A stretch of DNA of 64,000 bases from Eonycteris spelaea. Its lineage: Eukaryota; Chordata; Mammalia; Chiroptera; Pteropodidae. Position 1 is the stretch's first letter; every line of letters starts with the position of its first letter. This document shows positions 37,601 through 42,809 of the stretch, piece after piece. The notes under the pieces were generated by a model. That model was not told where the DNA came from and made no database searches. It saw nothing but the letters and a program-made list of their open reading frames with translations. The position numbers and the translations under genes were made by a program. Where the stretch lies: the NCBI GenBank assembly GCA_003508835.1, contig PUFA01000006.1:8370001-8434000 (forward strand), read 5' to 3'.

Positions 37601-40081
37601 TTGATTTAAAAAAAAACACAAAACTTACTTTGAAGTATATTAGGTTTGAACGATATGAAATCACTGATATTTTCCCTATAAAAAATGGCAGTTTTTTTTG
37701 TGGTTCAACTAATAGGTACAGGAAAACATCAACAGAGCTTAACGGATGTTCACCAGTTAAAATGCCTGTGGAATCAGCCCCACAGAAACTCCCACTTTGT
37801 GCTTCTTTCAGTCACTGCCTACCCCACCCCATTTACTTCTAGTATCTTGGAGTAGTTTATATAATGAGTCCATTGTGTGACTCCTTTCACTTAACATTAC
37901 ATTCATGACTTTCATTCATGTTCTTGGGATATAGCAAGTAATTCGTTCACTCTGATTGCTGTGTAATTTCCATTGTGTGACTATTTTATTCATCAGGCAT
38001 ACCGTTGATGGGACAATTACTTTCTATTTGGGGCTGTGAAGAGTGCTGCTGTACATGTTCTTCTTCCATGTCCTTTAGAGCAGCGGTCCCCAACCTTTTT
38101 GCCACCAGGGACCGGTGCTCCTATGAGAATCTAATGCCTGATGATCTGAGGCGGTGATGCTAGTGCTGGGGAGCAGCTGCAAATACAGATGAAGCTTCAC
38201 TCTCTGGCCTGCTACTCACTTCCTGCTACTAACTGGCCACAGACTGGTACCAGGGGTTGGGGACCCCTGCTTTGGTGGACATACACATATGGACTTGTTA
38301 GGTGTAGACCTAGGAAAGGAACTGCTGAATCATACACATCTGTTCAGCTCCCACTGATGTTACCAGTTTCCTGGTTTGTTTAGTGGGTGGAGTCCACTCA
38401 GTTCTTCAGGCAGAGCAGGAGTCCGTGGTGGGAGGGCCCTGGGTGAGTGCTGTAGAGCCAGGAGCATGTGTGTTTCCTTCAGGCTCCTGTCCACTACAAC
38501 TATGGCCCAGAAAGGCTGTGGGGAAGAAAAGCATCAAGTGGGTGCTGGGCAGAGAGAGCCAGGGATGAGTATTTCATCTCCAGGAGCAAGGCAGGGGGTT
38601 TGAGGATCTTGAGCCTTCCCTGGGTTTGGTTCTTACATTGGCCACTGTCCTCCAATACACTGGCGAAGCCCAGATGCTGGCATTCTTCCCTGGCTCTGCT
38701 GCTCTGCGATCCTAAGATTCAGTGGGAGGCTGTTTGTAGTCATGTCCCAGGACTGTACTCCTGAGATGGTCAAGGTCTGCAGGGAGGTGGTCATGGGTGA
38801 CAAATGCAGTCAAGAGTCTGGAGGCCCTAGCATTCACAGCCTTCAGTCATGTCTGGCCAGGAAGGGGCAGAATGGCTGAGAATCATCTCGGGAGACTCTG
38901 TTTTCTGGGGATCTGGATGGGACCAGGCTAGGGAGAATGTTTGTTGGATGACGAATGAGGGTTTAAACACACCTCACCTGACTGGTCACGTTTTTAAGAA
39001 AGGAGGTAGGTTAGCTCCTGGGGGTGGTTAGTGCCAGGGCCCAGGTACTGCCAAGCTGGATTCTTGTTGTTGTTAATTCCTATTTCTAGTCCTGCTATCT
39101 CAGCCTGCCTTTTGCTTTCTCTGGAGTAGTATTTACACCAGCCAGAGGACAGCCATCTTGCTGTTGGATGGGATCTTCCCTAAAGCCACTGTATGGGGTG
39201 GTCTCTTTGCAGCCACAGGGATAAGTAGTGACAGTGACTTCCATGGCTTGCAGAATCTCACAAATCTTTTCTGACTTCAGGTGCTGCTTATGAGTCCTTG
39301 TTTGTGTGTTCTGATGAGCTGACAGTTTGGGACTGGCTCTGAGAGTCCCTACTTCAATCAGGCTCTCCCAGCATGAGAGACCTCCCAAGCCAGGTGCCTG
39401 CTTTCTGACATCTCTGTAGAGTGAAGTCGCTTCCTCTCTCAGTGTCAGGAACTCTGGCATGCACTTCACATCCATGCTGAGCCAGGACATGGTGAAAGCT
39501 CATTCTCTAGAACCTTGTTCGTTGTGCTTTCTTGCCTTCTATAGAACTCCACCATATTATATTCATAAAGGGAGATGATAAAACATTGCACATTTAAAAG
39601 AGAAAGAAAGGAGAATGTCATTGGGTGGTATTAACCAAAACGCCTGGAGATCAGCAGTCAGCCTTGGAACTCAGTCTCCAGTTTACTCTGACTTCCCTTA
39701 TGGGGCTGTCCCAGATATCCAGGACTGGCAGAAGGACTCAGGAAGCCACTGGCCACCTGCCCCTCAGCCTGGAGAGGGTAACATGACCCTCTGTCCCTCT
39801 GCTCCTCTTCAGGCTGGGAAGAGGGTGCAGGCTGTGGCCCAAGCCTGGGAATGTTTGTGCTCCTGACTTCGGGATTCCTTGTCTCCCCTGCAGGCATCAA
39901 ACAGAAAGGCCCAATGCTGAGCAGCAGCCTAATGCACTCTGAGTCAGAGCTGGACAGCGATGACGCTATCTTCACTTGGCCAGACCGAGAGAAGGGCAAA
40001 TTCCTGCATGGTCAGAATGGCTCCGTGCCCAACGGGCAGACGCCGCTGAAGACCAGGAGCCCACGGGAGGAGATCTTATAG
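4434..40081 (+). CDS. KIAA0319L: KIAA0319L (AAVR), 3' 18 coding exons, gene-level span
   Basis: Single-pass type I membrane glycoprotein with tandem PKD (Ig-like) domains. It traffics between plasma membrane and trans-Golgi network and is known as the receptor used by most adeno-associated viruses. Eighteen exons with AG/GT borders join to 2484 nt, which is 827 codons plus stop. Counting back from the stop and assuming the human length of 1049 residues, this is about residues 223-1049. Domain order is a Ser/Thr/Pro-rich linker, PKD1 (about 312-401), PKD2 (409-498), PKD3 (504-594), PKD4 (600-688), PKD5 (694-785), a membrane-proximal region, a six-Cys module, a TM helix (about 933-953) and a basic then acidic cytoplasmic tail. 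Recognition rests on direct reading of peptides such as [18 protein letters not shown] and [16 protein letters not shown]. Upstream exons lie outside the window. Two opposite one-base indels occur in the fifth and sixth exons here. The paralogue KIAA0319 is less likely, because the tail and convergent ZMYM4 fit KIAA0319L. Confidence 0.95.
4681..5731. other. KIAA0319L intron, no gene seen
   Basis: Nothing recognised except a C/T-rich tract around 5434-5470 (CTTCTTCTCCTCCTCCTCC, then a T run). Confidence 0.6.
5732..5904 (+). mobile_element. MER20-type hAT element
   Basis: Starts CAGTGGTTCTCAACA, contains ATTTTTGGTTGTTATAGCTA and CTAGTGGGTAGAGGCCAGGG, and ends GGTTGAGAAACCCT. These are recognised as MER20 features with terminal inverted repeats. 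Confidence 0.85.
5905..6993. other. KIAA0319L intron, purine-rich old repeat-like sequence
   Basis: No gene. AG-rich prose of the type GAGGAGTTTGGCCTTAAAT recurs at 10.5-10.9, 12.3-12.8, 28.0-29.6 and 35.5-36.9 kb. It is probably an ancient interspersed repeat whose family I cannot name. Confidence 0.4.
6994..7095 (+). CDS. KIAA0319L: KIAA0319L exon: PKD1, first part
   Basis: This 102-nt exon runs phase 1 to phase 1, with acceptor TTTCCAG and donor GAAG/GTAAAA. It encodes [15 protein letters not shown] and on to YVLQEPLEG, about residues 305-338, the first strands of the first PKD domain. Both ends agree in phase with the neighbouring exons. Confidence 0.92.
7215..7470 (+). repeat. MIR SINE
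   Basis: Old tRNA-derived SINE: CTGGGTTCAAATCTCAACTC, TTAAGCAAATTATTTAATTT and GCTCACTGAATGTAGGTTG follow the MIR layout. Confidence 0.7.
7471..9759. other. KIAA0319L intron, nothing recognised
   Basis: Unique-looking intron sequence. Short open frames around 8400-8820 and 9470-9665 have no recognisable product or coding signature. Confidence 0.55.
9760..9857 (+). CDS. KIAA0319L: KIAA0319L exon: PKD1, middle
   Basis: This 98-nt exon runs phase 1 to phase 0. It encodes [19 protein letters not shown] and ends ILKLSK, about residues 339-371. The aromatic YxWxL segment is the central core strand typical of PKD domains. The upstream polypyrimidine stretch ends CTTCTATAG, and the donor is AAG/GTGAAT. 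Confidence 0.93.
10253..10361 (+). repeat. (CCTT)n microsatellite
   Basis: About nine tandem CCTT units at 10268-10301, then CCATTTATCCATCCATCC and a second CCTT tract to about 10355. The proline/serine-rich open frames across it are repeat artefacts. Confidence 0.95.
11006..12014 (-). mobile_element. 5'-truncated LINE-1 insertion with target-site duplication
   Basis: The minus strand reads the L1 ORF2 C-terminus ([25 protein letters not shown]) with the poly-A end at the left as T runs. It is flanked by a perfect 12-bp duplication GCTAATTGTTTT at 10994-11005 and 12015-12026. It is a degraded, non-coding retroposed fragment. It splits the purine-rich repeat-like sequence on either side. Confidence 0.92.
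12027..12849. other. Intron: (CAA)n tract and purine-rich old repeat-like sequence
   Basis: A short AAC/CAA repeat lies at 12241-12264. It is followed by old repeat-like sequence (GATAGACTGAGTTTGAGGTG and similar) which probably continues from before the L1 insertion at 11006. Confidence 0.45.
12850..13230 (+). mobile_element. LINE fragments (L1 3' part, then L2 3' end)
   Basis: 12850-13075 resembles an L1 3' region (ATGGAATGCTTATGTGAATT, ATCATTAAAATGACTATT). 13085-13230 resembles an L2 3' end (GAGCTCCTTGAAGGCAGAG, CAGTAAATGTTTGCTGAAC). Confidence 0.6.
13748..13835 (+). CDS. KIAA0319L: KIAA0319L exon: PKD1, end
   Basis: This 88-nt exon runs phase 0 to phase 1. It encodes [19 protein letters not shown] and ends YVNVTVKPG, about residues 372-400. 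The LTPGxYxFxVxV segment and the VTVKP ending are the canonical last strands of a PKD domain. An N-glycosylation sequon (NVT) is present. Confidence 0.94.
13836..15004. other. KIAA0319L intron, nothing recognised
   Basis: No gene or clear repeat seen. Open frames on both strands here lack coding character. Confidence 0.55.
15005..15096 (+). CDS. KIAA0319L: KIAA0319L exon: PKD2 start, with one-base deletion
   Basis: The exon follows TCTTGCAG and ends AGCC/GTGAGT. It opens in frame with EPRRNRP, but after the four-C run 15022-15025 the expected continuation ([20 protein letters not shown]) is found only in the next frame. One C is missing relative to the frame needed. The exon is 92 nt where 93 would keep phase 1 to phase 1. 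No AG upstream of the shift gives the correct frame, and that frame has an in-frame TAG at 15012. The shifted frame has no stop to the exon end. It is either a sequence error in a C run or a real frameshift that the next exon compensates. Confidence 0.85.
15097..15929. other. KIAA0319L intron, nothing recognised
   Basis: Unique-looking sequence. No feature could be supported. Confidence 0.5.
15930..16625 (-). mobile_element. Old LINE-1 3' part, antisense
   Basis: Antisense L1 motifs include TTTCACTATTACAAATAATG, CAGATTGCTCTTTGTAGAG and GTTGAGTATCTTTTCATATG. It ends about 245 nt before the exon at 16870. Confidence 0.7.
16870..17003 (+). CDS. KIAA0319L: KIAA0319L exon: PKD2 middle, with one-base insertion
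   Basis: The acceptor is weak (TATGGTCAAG) and the donor is TCAG/GTAAAT. The expected frame reads [11 protein letters not shown], then needs [18 protein letters not shown], but an extra C in 16901-16903 separates the two. The exon is 134 nt where 133 fits the phases. The gain restores the frame lost in the previous exon. Downstream it encodes [17 protein letters not shown], the late strands of PKD2. With human numbering inferred from the C-terminus, the DDDK segment is about residues 435-438. Confidence 0.86.
17004..17579. other. KIAA0319L intron with a (GTTT)n tract
   Basis: A GTTT tandem tract lies at about 17270-17292 and a T run at 17335-17350. Nothing else was recognised. Confidence 0.6.
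17580..17745 (+). repeat. MIR-like SINE fragment
   Basis: CTACAAAGCACTTGTATCAT, TCATTTCACATCTGAGAAAA and ACATCACACAG follow the MIR core and 3' part. Confidence 0.55.
18250..18425 (+). repeat. MIR SINE
   Basis: TAACTACTGTTTCTTATTTACTATG, then CCATTTAATCCTTATAACAG and GTTAAGTAACTTGCCCAAGG are diagnostic MIR order. Confidence 0.8.
18426..19424. other. KIAA0319L intron, no gene supported
   Basis: An (AAAC)n tract lies at 18756-18777. The minus strand holds the longest open frame of the window (18780-19499, 239 codons), but its N-terminal part falls in MIR-like sequence and no domain is recognisable. Confidence 0.5.
19425..19830 (+). repeat. Two MIR-like SINE fragments
   Basis: 19425-19530 reads GGAGTCAGAGAGCTGGGTTG and CAGGTCACTTGGCCTCTCTA. 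19590-19830 reads TGTCTGAATTCAGATGCCAA, GCCTTAGTCTCCTCATATC and ATAGTGCTTGGCACAAGTA. Both are MIR-type. Confidence 0.7.
19986..20214 (+). CDS. KIAA0319L: KIAA0319L exon: PKD2 end and PKD3 start
   Basis: This 229-nt exon runs phase 2 to phase 0. It encodes [19 protein letters not shown] closing PKD2, the inter-domain [14 protein letters not shown], and the first two-thirds of PKD3 ending GKVVEMQ, about residues 476-552. The [10 protein letters not shown] start and the [15 protein letters not shown] core are textbook PKD motifs. The sequon NST is present. Donor ATGCAG/GTAGGA. Confidence 0.96.
20215..21448. other. KIAA0319L intron with a hAT fragment
   Basis: About 20735-20875 resembles the end of a hAT non-autonomous element (CCATAGGCCACACAAAACGT, TGAACTTGGCCCAGAAGCTG). 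The same family is more complete at 54933. Nothing else was recognised. Confidence 0.5.
21449..21572 (+). CDS. KIAA0319L: KIAA0319L exon: PKD3 end
   Basis: This 124-nt exon runs phase 0 to phase 1. It encodes [19 protein letters not shown] and ends VTVIVQP, about residues 553-593. The [19 protein letters not shown] block is the final strand pair of a PKD domain. Confidence 0.96.
22206..22338 (+). CDS. KIAA0319L: KIAA0319L exon: PKD4 start
   Basis: This 133-nt exon runs phase 1 to phase 2. It encodes [19 protein letters not shown] and ends YLWEKTQ, about residues 594-637. The donor lies inside the CACAGTGAGT string. The phase fixes the cut after ACACA, so the Gln codon is split. Confidence 0.95.
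22339..24118. other. KIAA0319L intron with a (GTTTTT)n tract
   Basis: A GTTTTT tandem lies at about 23038-23061. No gene or other clear repeat was seen. Confidence 0.6.
24119..24267 (+). CDS. KIAA0319L: KIAA0319L exon: PKD4 end
   Basis: This 149-nt exon runs phase 2 to phase 1. It encodes [19 protein letters not shown] and ends NVIVKE, about residues 638-687. [18 protein letters not shown] is the closing PKD strand pair. The sequon NSS is present. Acceptor TTGTCCAG, donor AAG/GTATCT. Confidence 0.95.
24268..25318. other. KIAA0319L intron, nothing recognised
   Basis: Unique-looking sequence with a GGGG-rich stretch near 24357-24380. Nothing else could be supported. Confidence 0.5.
25319..25470 (+). 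CDS. KIAA0319L: KIAA0319L exon: PKD5 start
   Basis: This 152-nt exon runs phase 1 to phase 0. It encodes [19 protein letters not shown] and ends EGSPAAG, about residues 688-738. It shows the PPVAK start and the [19 protein letters not shown] core. Donor GGG/GTAAGT is strong. Confidence 0.96.
25812..25950 (+). CDS. KIAA0319L: KIAA0319L exon: PKD5 end
   Basis: This 139-nt exon runs phase 0 to phase 1. It encodes [19 protein letters not shown] and ends TTVEVKP, about residues 739-784. [19 protein letters not shown] is the final strand pair of the last PKD domain. The sequon NHS is present. The upstream intron is only 341 nt. Confidence 0.95.
25951..27455. other. KIAA0319L intron, nothing recognised
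   Basis: No gene or named repeat seen. Confidence 0.5.
27456..27615 (+). CDS. KIAA0319L: KIAA0319L exon: membrane-proximal region, part 1
   Basis: This 160-nt exon runs phase 1 to phase 2. It encodes [19 protein letters not shown] and ends IQPYTEQ, about residues 785-837. It is not a PKD domain. Alternating hydrophobic segments ([24 protein letters not shown]) suggest a separate alpha/beta fold. The donor CAGAG/GTAGCT is weak at positions +4 and +5. The sequon NVS is present. Confidence 0.95.
27616..29569. other. KIAA0319L intron, purine-rich old repeat-like sequence
   Basis: From about 27785 the sequence has the style of an ancient repeat (TGGTAGCTGGGGTACAAGG-like start, CCTGGAGAACCCCCGTATTTG, AGCCAGCAAAGGAAACTAAG). 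It resembles the stretches near 10.5 and 35.5 kb. Family not named. Confidence 0.45.
29570..29740 (+). mobile_element. MER5A-like hAT fragment
   Basis: ACAGTAGTTCTCAAACGTAG, AGAATCACCCAGAGGTCC and GGGTGAGTCTGATATGCAG follow the MER5A pattern in diverged form. Confidence 0.5.
29741..31260 (+). repeat. KIAA0319L intron with two MIR SINEs
   Basis: MIR-like copies lie at 30010-30155 (CTTCACCTCTCCGAACCTG, CCTAGCACAGTGAGTGCTTA) and 30985-31225 (TGTGTGACCTTGGGCAAGTT, GCACAGTGTCTGGCACAAGC). The rest is unique or old repeat-like (30170-30360). Confidence 0.7.
31261..31403 (+). CDS. KIAA0319L: KIAA0319L exon: membrane-proximal region, part 2
   Basis: This 143-nt exon runs phase 2 to phase 1. It encodes [19 protein letters not shown] and ends [10 protein letters not shown], about residues 838-885. 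It continues the membrane-proximal fold of the preceding exon. The upstream intron (3.6 kb) carries MIR and old repeat sequence, and the acceptor is CTCTGCAG. Confidence 0.95.
31505..31945 (+). mobile_element. hAT-type non-autonomous DNA element, old
   Basis: It resembles a mammalian hAT element: CTCTTGACCTGGGGTCCATAG at the left, AATTACATCTTTCTTTTCATT inside, and AAGGGGATCTGTGAGAC at the right. Family and exact ends are uncertain. Confidence 0.5.
32204..32326 (+). CDS. KIAA0319L: KIAA0319L exon: six-cysteine (EGF-like) module
   Basis: This 123-nt exon runs phase 1 to phase 1. It encodes [19 protein letters not shown], then [19 protein letters not shown] and SNCE, about residues 886-926. Six cysteines in a spacing reminiscent of an EGF-like knot sit just outside the membrane. 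The phase 1-1 borders are typical of a movable extracellular module. Confidence 0.95.
32327..33962. other. KIAA0319L short introns around the TM exon
   Basis: The intron 32327-32833 shows nothing. The intron 32925-33962 has weak MIR-like sequence around 33400-33550 (CACCTTACAGGTAGGGAAG, GAGCTGAGATTCAACC). Confidence 0.45.
32834..32924 (+). CDS. KIAA0319L: KIAA0319L exon: transmembrane helix
   Basis: This 91-nt exon runs phase 1 to phase 2, about residues 927-956. EWS is followed by a hydrophobic run of about 21 residues ([20 protein letters not shown]), then TVVCCCKR. The three cysteines at the inner membrane face are candidate palmitoylation sites (inference). The basic residues after them set the cytosolic side. 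Confidence 0.96.
33963..34054 (+). CDS. KIAA0319L: KIAA0319L exon: juxtamembrane cytoplasmic tail
   Basis: This 92-nt exon runs phase 2 to phase 1. It encodes a strongly basic [20 protein letters not shown] and ends LKPTSRAG, about residues 957-987. The basic patch acts as stop-transfer anchor. The donor GCAG/GTAGTG is not ideal, and a 5.8-kb intron follows. Confidence 0.94.
34055..36888. other. KIAA0319L large intron, first part
   Basis: 34055-35365 shows nothing named. 35366-35420 resembles an L2 end (TCCTTGAGAGCAGGGGCTAT). 35430-36880 is the purine-rich old repeat-like sequence (GTGCTGTTCCAGACACCAC, GGGAATGGTGTGATTTGATT). No coding exon was recognised. Confidence 0.45.
36889..37065 (+). 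mobile_element. tRNA-derived SINE (MEG-T2-like)
   Basis: The head 36889-36957 folds as a tRNA. It has a perfect 7-bp acceptor stem (GGCTCCA/TGGAGCC), an A box (TAGTGGTTAGCACG), a B box (GGTCCTGGTTCCACC) and a perfect 5-bp T stem (CCTGG/CCAGG). The A-box region resembles tRNA-Val. The variable loop is a single base, so this is a SINE head rather than a working tRNA. A non-tRNA body rich in CCCAGGTGTG repeats follows. Ends and target duplication are not clear. Confidence 0.65.
37066..37809. other. KIAA0319L intron, purine-rich old repeat-like sequence
   Basis: AG-rich sequence continues. Nothing could be named. Confidence 0.4.
37810..38380 (-). mobile_element. Old LINE-1 3' part, antisense, split by a hAT element
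   Basis: Antisense L1 motifs include TTTCACTTAACATTACATTC, TACCGTTGATGGGACAATTA and TAGGAAAGGAACTGCTGAAT. The DNA transposon at 38081-38269 interrupts it. Confidence 0.65.
38081..38269 (+). mobile_element. hAT non-autonomous DNA transposon
   Basis: It has terminal inverted repeats CAGCGGTCCCCAACC at the left and GGTTGGGGACCCCTG at the right. It is flanked by imperfect 8-bp duplications CTTTAGAG (38073-38080) and CTTTGGTG (38270-38277), 6 of 8 bases equal. It is internally deleted at 189 bp and has no transposase. Confidence 0.9.
38381..39893. other. KIAA0319L large intron, last part
   Basis: No gene or clear repeat. The 131-codon open frame on the minus strand (39095-39490) has no recognisable domain. 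Confidence 0.5.
39894..40081 (+). CDS. KIAA0319L: KIAA0319L last coding exon: C-terminal tail
   Basis: Coding begins after CCCCTGCAG (phase 1) and ends at TAG 40079-40081, about residues 988-1049. It encodes [19 protein letters not shown], then [17 protein letters not shown] and a polar end finishing SPREEIL. The acidic Ser cluster SESELDSDD looks like a casein-kinase-type phosphorylation and sorting motif. This tail is known to be needed for retrieval of the receptor to the trans-Golgi network. Confidence 0.95.
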
Positions 40082-41122
40082 CCAGCCACCTGATCCGTCT
40101 CCTCAGGGTGGGGGTGGCAGTGCCAGAGTCCAGAGCATTGCCAGGCTGGTTCTTATACCTCCCATGTCAGTGGGCAGCTGTTCTCCTAGTATCCACTGGT
40201 CACTCCCCGTAACATGCCCAACCAGAGCTGCTGGTACTTGAATCGACATTCTCCGGGAACCCCTGAACAAAGCTGTGAACGAAGAGGTTTCCTCTTTAAA
40301 CCCATCTCGTAGCCGCCCGCCCCATATCCTCACCTCAGGGCCACCTTTTTTGCAGACCTCTCTCCTGCTCCGTGGGGGGACACAGCCAGCTCCTGGCCTC
40401 CTTTCCAGCTCCCTGTTGGCAGTGTTGCTGCTCCCAGGGCACCTGCACAGCGAGGCCTGGCTGTGTCCCCACACCTGGGTACAGAACCAAGCACCACCAG
40501 CCTCCTGACTCCAAGAGCTTGCTGGCATGTTGTGAGGAAGTGGCGCCTCCTTCTCACCACTGGTGCAGGACTGGTAGTGCAGAAATGGTGTTTGGCCCAA
40601 GATTTGGGGCAACTGGCTGTTTTAGGAATGGAGAGGGTCAGAGCAGCTAGGCCGGACACAGACTGCCTCCCCTCATCATCCTGACCGGCGCTGGCTGCTT
40701 CAGGGCTCAGGCCCCACTCCTTGAGCCCAGAGAGGAGAGAGCCACAAATGGACTGGAATGTGACGGCATGAGCACGCATGTGTGCGACTGCCCCACCGCA
40801 GTCTCCTCAAGTCTGCGTGTCTTCTGTGTCCCTGCATGTGCGTGTGTGTGCTGGAATGTGCGTGTGTGTGCGCGCATCACCTCCTCATAGGGCTCTTGGC
40901 TACTCACAAGGCAACCTTGACCTGGAAAGACTTTCAGCTCCTTGAACCAGACTTCTTGAATCCCTCCAGACCTGTCACTGGTTCCTCAGCCATGGTATCT
41001 GGGTATTGAGGAATGGGAGCTTGGGGGAATGATTTAAAAAACAAAACAAAACAAAACACTACAGTTTATACTACTATACTACTGTCTGTTGTGAGATGAT
41101 TAAACATGCTATTTAATTGTAC
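40082..41122 (+). other. KIAA0319L: KIAA0319L 3' UTR
   Basis: Non-repetitive sequence of about 1.04 kb runs from the stop codon to the predicted cleavage site. It holds an imperfect GT-rich tract around 40838-40877 and an A-rich AAAAC repeat around 41035-41058. The end is placed 15-25 nt after ATTAAA and just before the GT-rich stretch 41122-41150. The exact cleavage base is inferred. Confidence 0.8.
41099..41104 (+). promoter_or_regulatory. KIAA0319L: Polyadenylation signal ATTAAA for KIAA0319L
   Basis: ATTAAA is the common variant hexamer. It is followed 15-25 nt later by GTGCCTGTTGGGCGTGCTG, a GT-rich downstream element. No AATAAA was seen between the stop codon and this site. Confidence 0.75.
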
Positions 41123-42184
41123 ACGTGCCTGTTGGGCGTGCTGCTTTGTGCTATTGCTCATCTGTACCGTGGGTCCAGCCACCTGTACGTCCCTGTGACA
41201 CGATGGCCTCCAGGAGGGAAGTCCTGGGCCTGGCATCAGCACTGTGGCCGATGATGCTGAGATTCTGCCCCAGCTGCTGCCTGGCCGCTGGCGGAGGAGT
41301 GCTTCACGTCTGGCCCCTGCTGGCCAGCTGCTCCCCTCGGCGTTCAAGGAAAGGAGTTTTCTGTCCTTCCTTCCATGTTTTTTGTTAATACAAAAAGGAC
41401 CCCCCCACCCCCCGGCTCCCCCACAGCATCCTAATGCCCAGGGTGTGGGCCTTTCTAGAATGGCCAGAAGAAAGGCCCAATAGAGGGCATCCTTGCATTT
41501 CTGGAACCCCACTAGGTAGTGTACATAAGGAAACTCACCAGGAAGCAAAATTCAAAACCCCTAGGGCTGGAAGGCTGCAGCCTTCGCCTTCCTGCTTGGG
41601 GAGAGACTGATCCTTGTTCTCAGCTGATAAGTGGAATGAGCTGAAGAGCTGGTCACACACATTGAGTTGCTCTCTGAAAACAGGTATGGAAAGAAGGTAC
41701 ATGCAGTCAGGCCATCAGCCCCTGGAAAAGAGAGTTTGAGGAGCATGGATCAGGCCCTAGACTCTTCTGTGGAATTTGTGTTGACTGGTTTAAGGGCCCC
41801 TTTACATTTTCTATTTTGTGGTCAAGCCCAGGCCACTGTTACCACCTCTTCCACCTACCTAACCCCCTGTTGGTGCAGGTGGTAGCAACCTAATTTTCAA
41901 GATTCCCAGCATCAGGGTGCGGTTGTCCATTCTTGTGCCTCCCCCTGAGAGAGTTGAGTTGCTCAAGTTTGACACTGAAGGGTATTGATCAGCCTTATAT
42001 GGTCACAAGGAACAAAAGTAAAGTTACCTCTCATGTGAAGGACAGGCCTTCTGTCCAATTCTCAGCGCAGATATATAAAAGTGCCTGTCAGGTTACTGCT
42101 GTGCCCTAGTCTAACATTCCTAACTACACTTCAGATTTCCTTCCTTCCTCACTTCTAACTAATCAACACGTTCCTGTGCATCAA
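41123..42184. other. Intergenic, between KIAA0319L and the L1 block
   Basis: No gene seen. C-rich stretch at 41400-41430. Open frames of up to 160 codons in GC-rich DNA here have no recognisable product. Confidence 0.5.
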
Positions 42185-42285
42185 CATCTGTGATTCTCAT
42201 GGTGGCTACACATTGGAATCACCTGGACAACTTTTAAACTGTTCTGATACCTGGAACTCACACTTCAGGTTTTGATTTCTGAAAA
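42185..42285 (+). mobile_element. MER5A-like hAT fragment
   Basis: TGTGATTCTCATGGTGGCTAC, TTGGAATCACCTGGACAACT and CACTTCAGGTTTTGATTTCTG follow MER5A order. Confidence 0.65.
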
Positions 42286-42783
42286 TTTAACTCATCTTTT
42301 ATAAATTCCTCAGATCATTTGTGCAGCCATACCATGCCTTCAACAAGGGGGAAAATGGCTCTTAGCAGCTCAGCTCCAAAAGACTTGCAAACCAGTTGGG
42401 TTTGGGCAGACAAAGAGGGAGAGCACCCAGACATCCCAACTCTCTTAAACACCTCAGGGAGAGGCCCTTGCAGTTAGGTGTGGCAAGATCAATCATTCAC
42501 CAAATGAGGGTCCTTTTATAGCAACACAGCTCATCCACACCTTCTGCACAATATGGCAGAGGAGACACGTTCCAACTTCAGCCCTGACCCATTAAAAATC
42601 TATGTCTTCTGCTCCCTTCCTCCATTTGGTAGCCAGAGCAGAGGAGCACTCAGGGGACTCTGAGGCCACGATCGAGACTCAAAATAGAGAGAGCCTTGTC
42701 CCTGGAACCACCATCTAGAAGAGAGCTGCCCTACCAGAGTGGCCATTGAATTGTTGAAAAAAATCAATTTTATTGTGCTAGCC

Positions 42784-42802
42784 AATATATATATATATAT
42801 AT
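42784..42802 (+). repeat. (TA)n microsatellite
   Basis: About nine AT dinucleotides in a row, just left of the L1 5' region. Confidence 0.9.
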
Positions 42803-42809
42803 TAATTAT

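Noticed and set aside
40103..40779. Minus-strand open frames of 149-169 codons over the KIAA0319L 3' UTR
   Set aside because: GC-rich UTR sequence gives long chance frames. No domain and no splice or promoter signal were seen.
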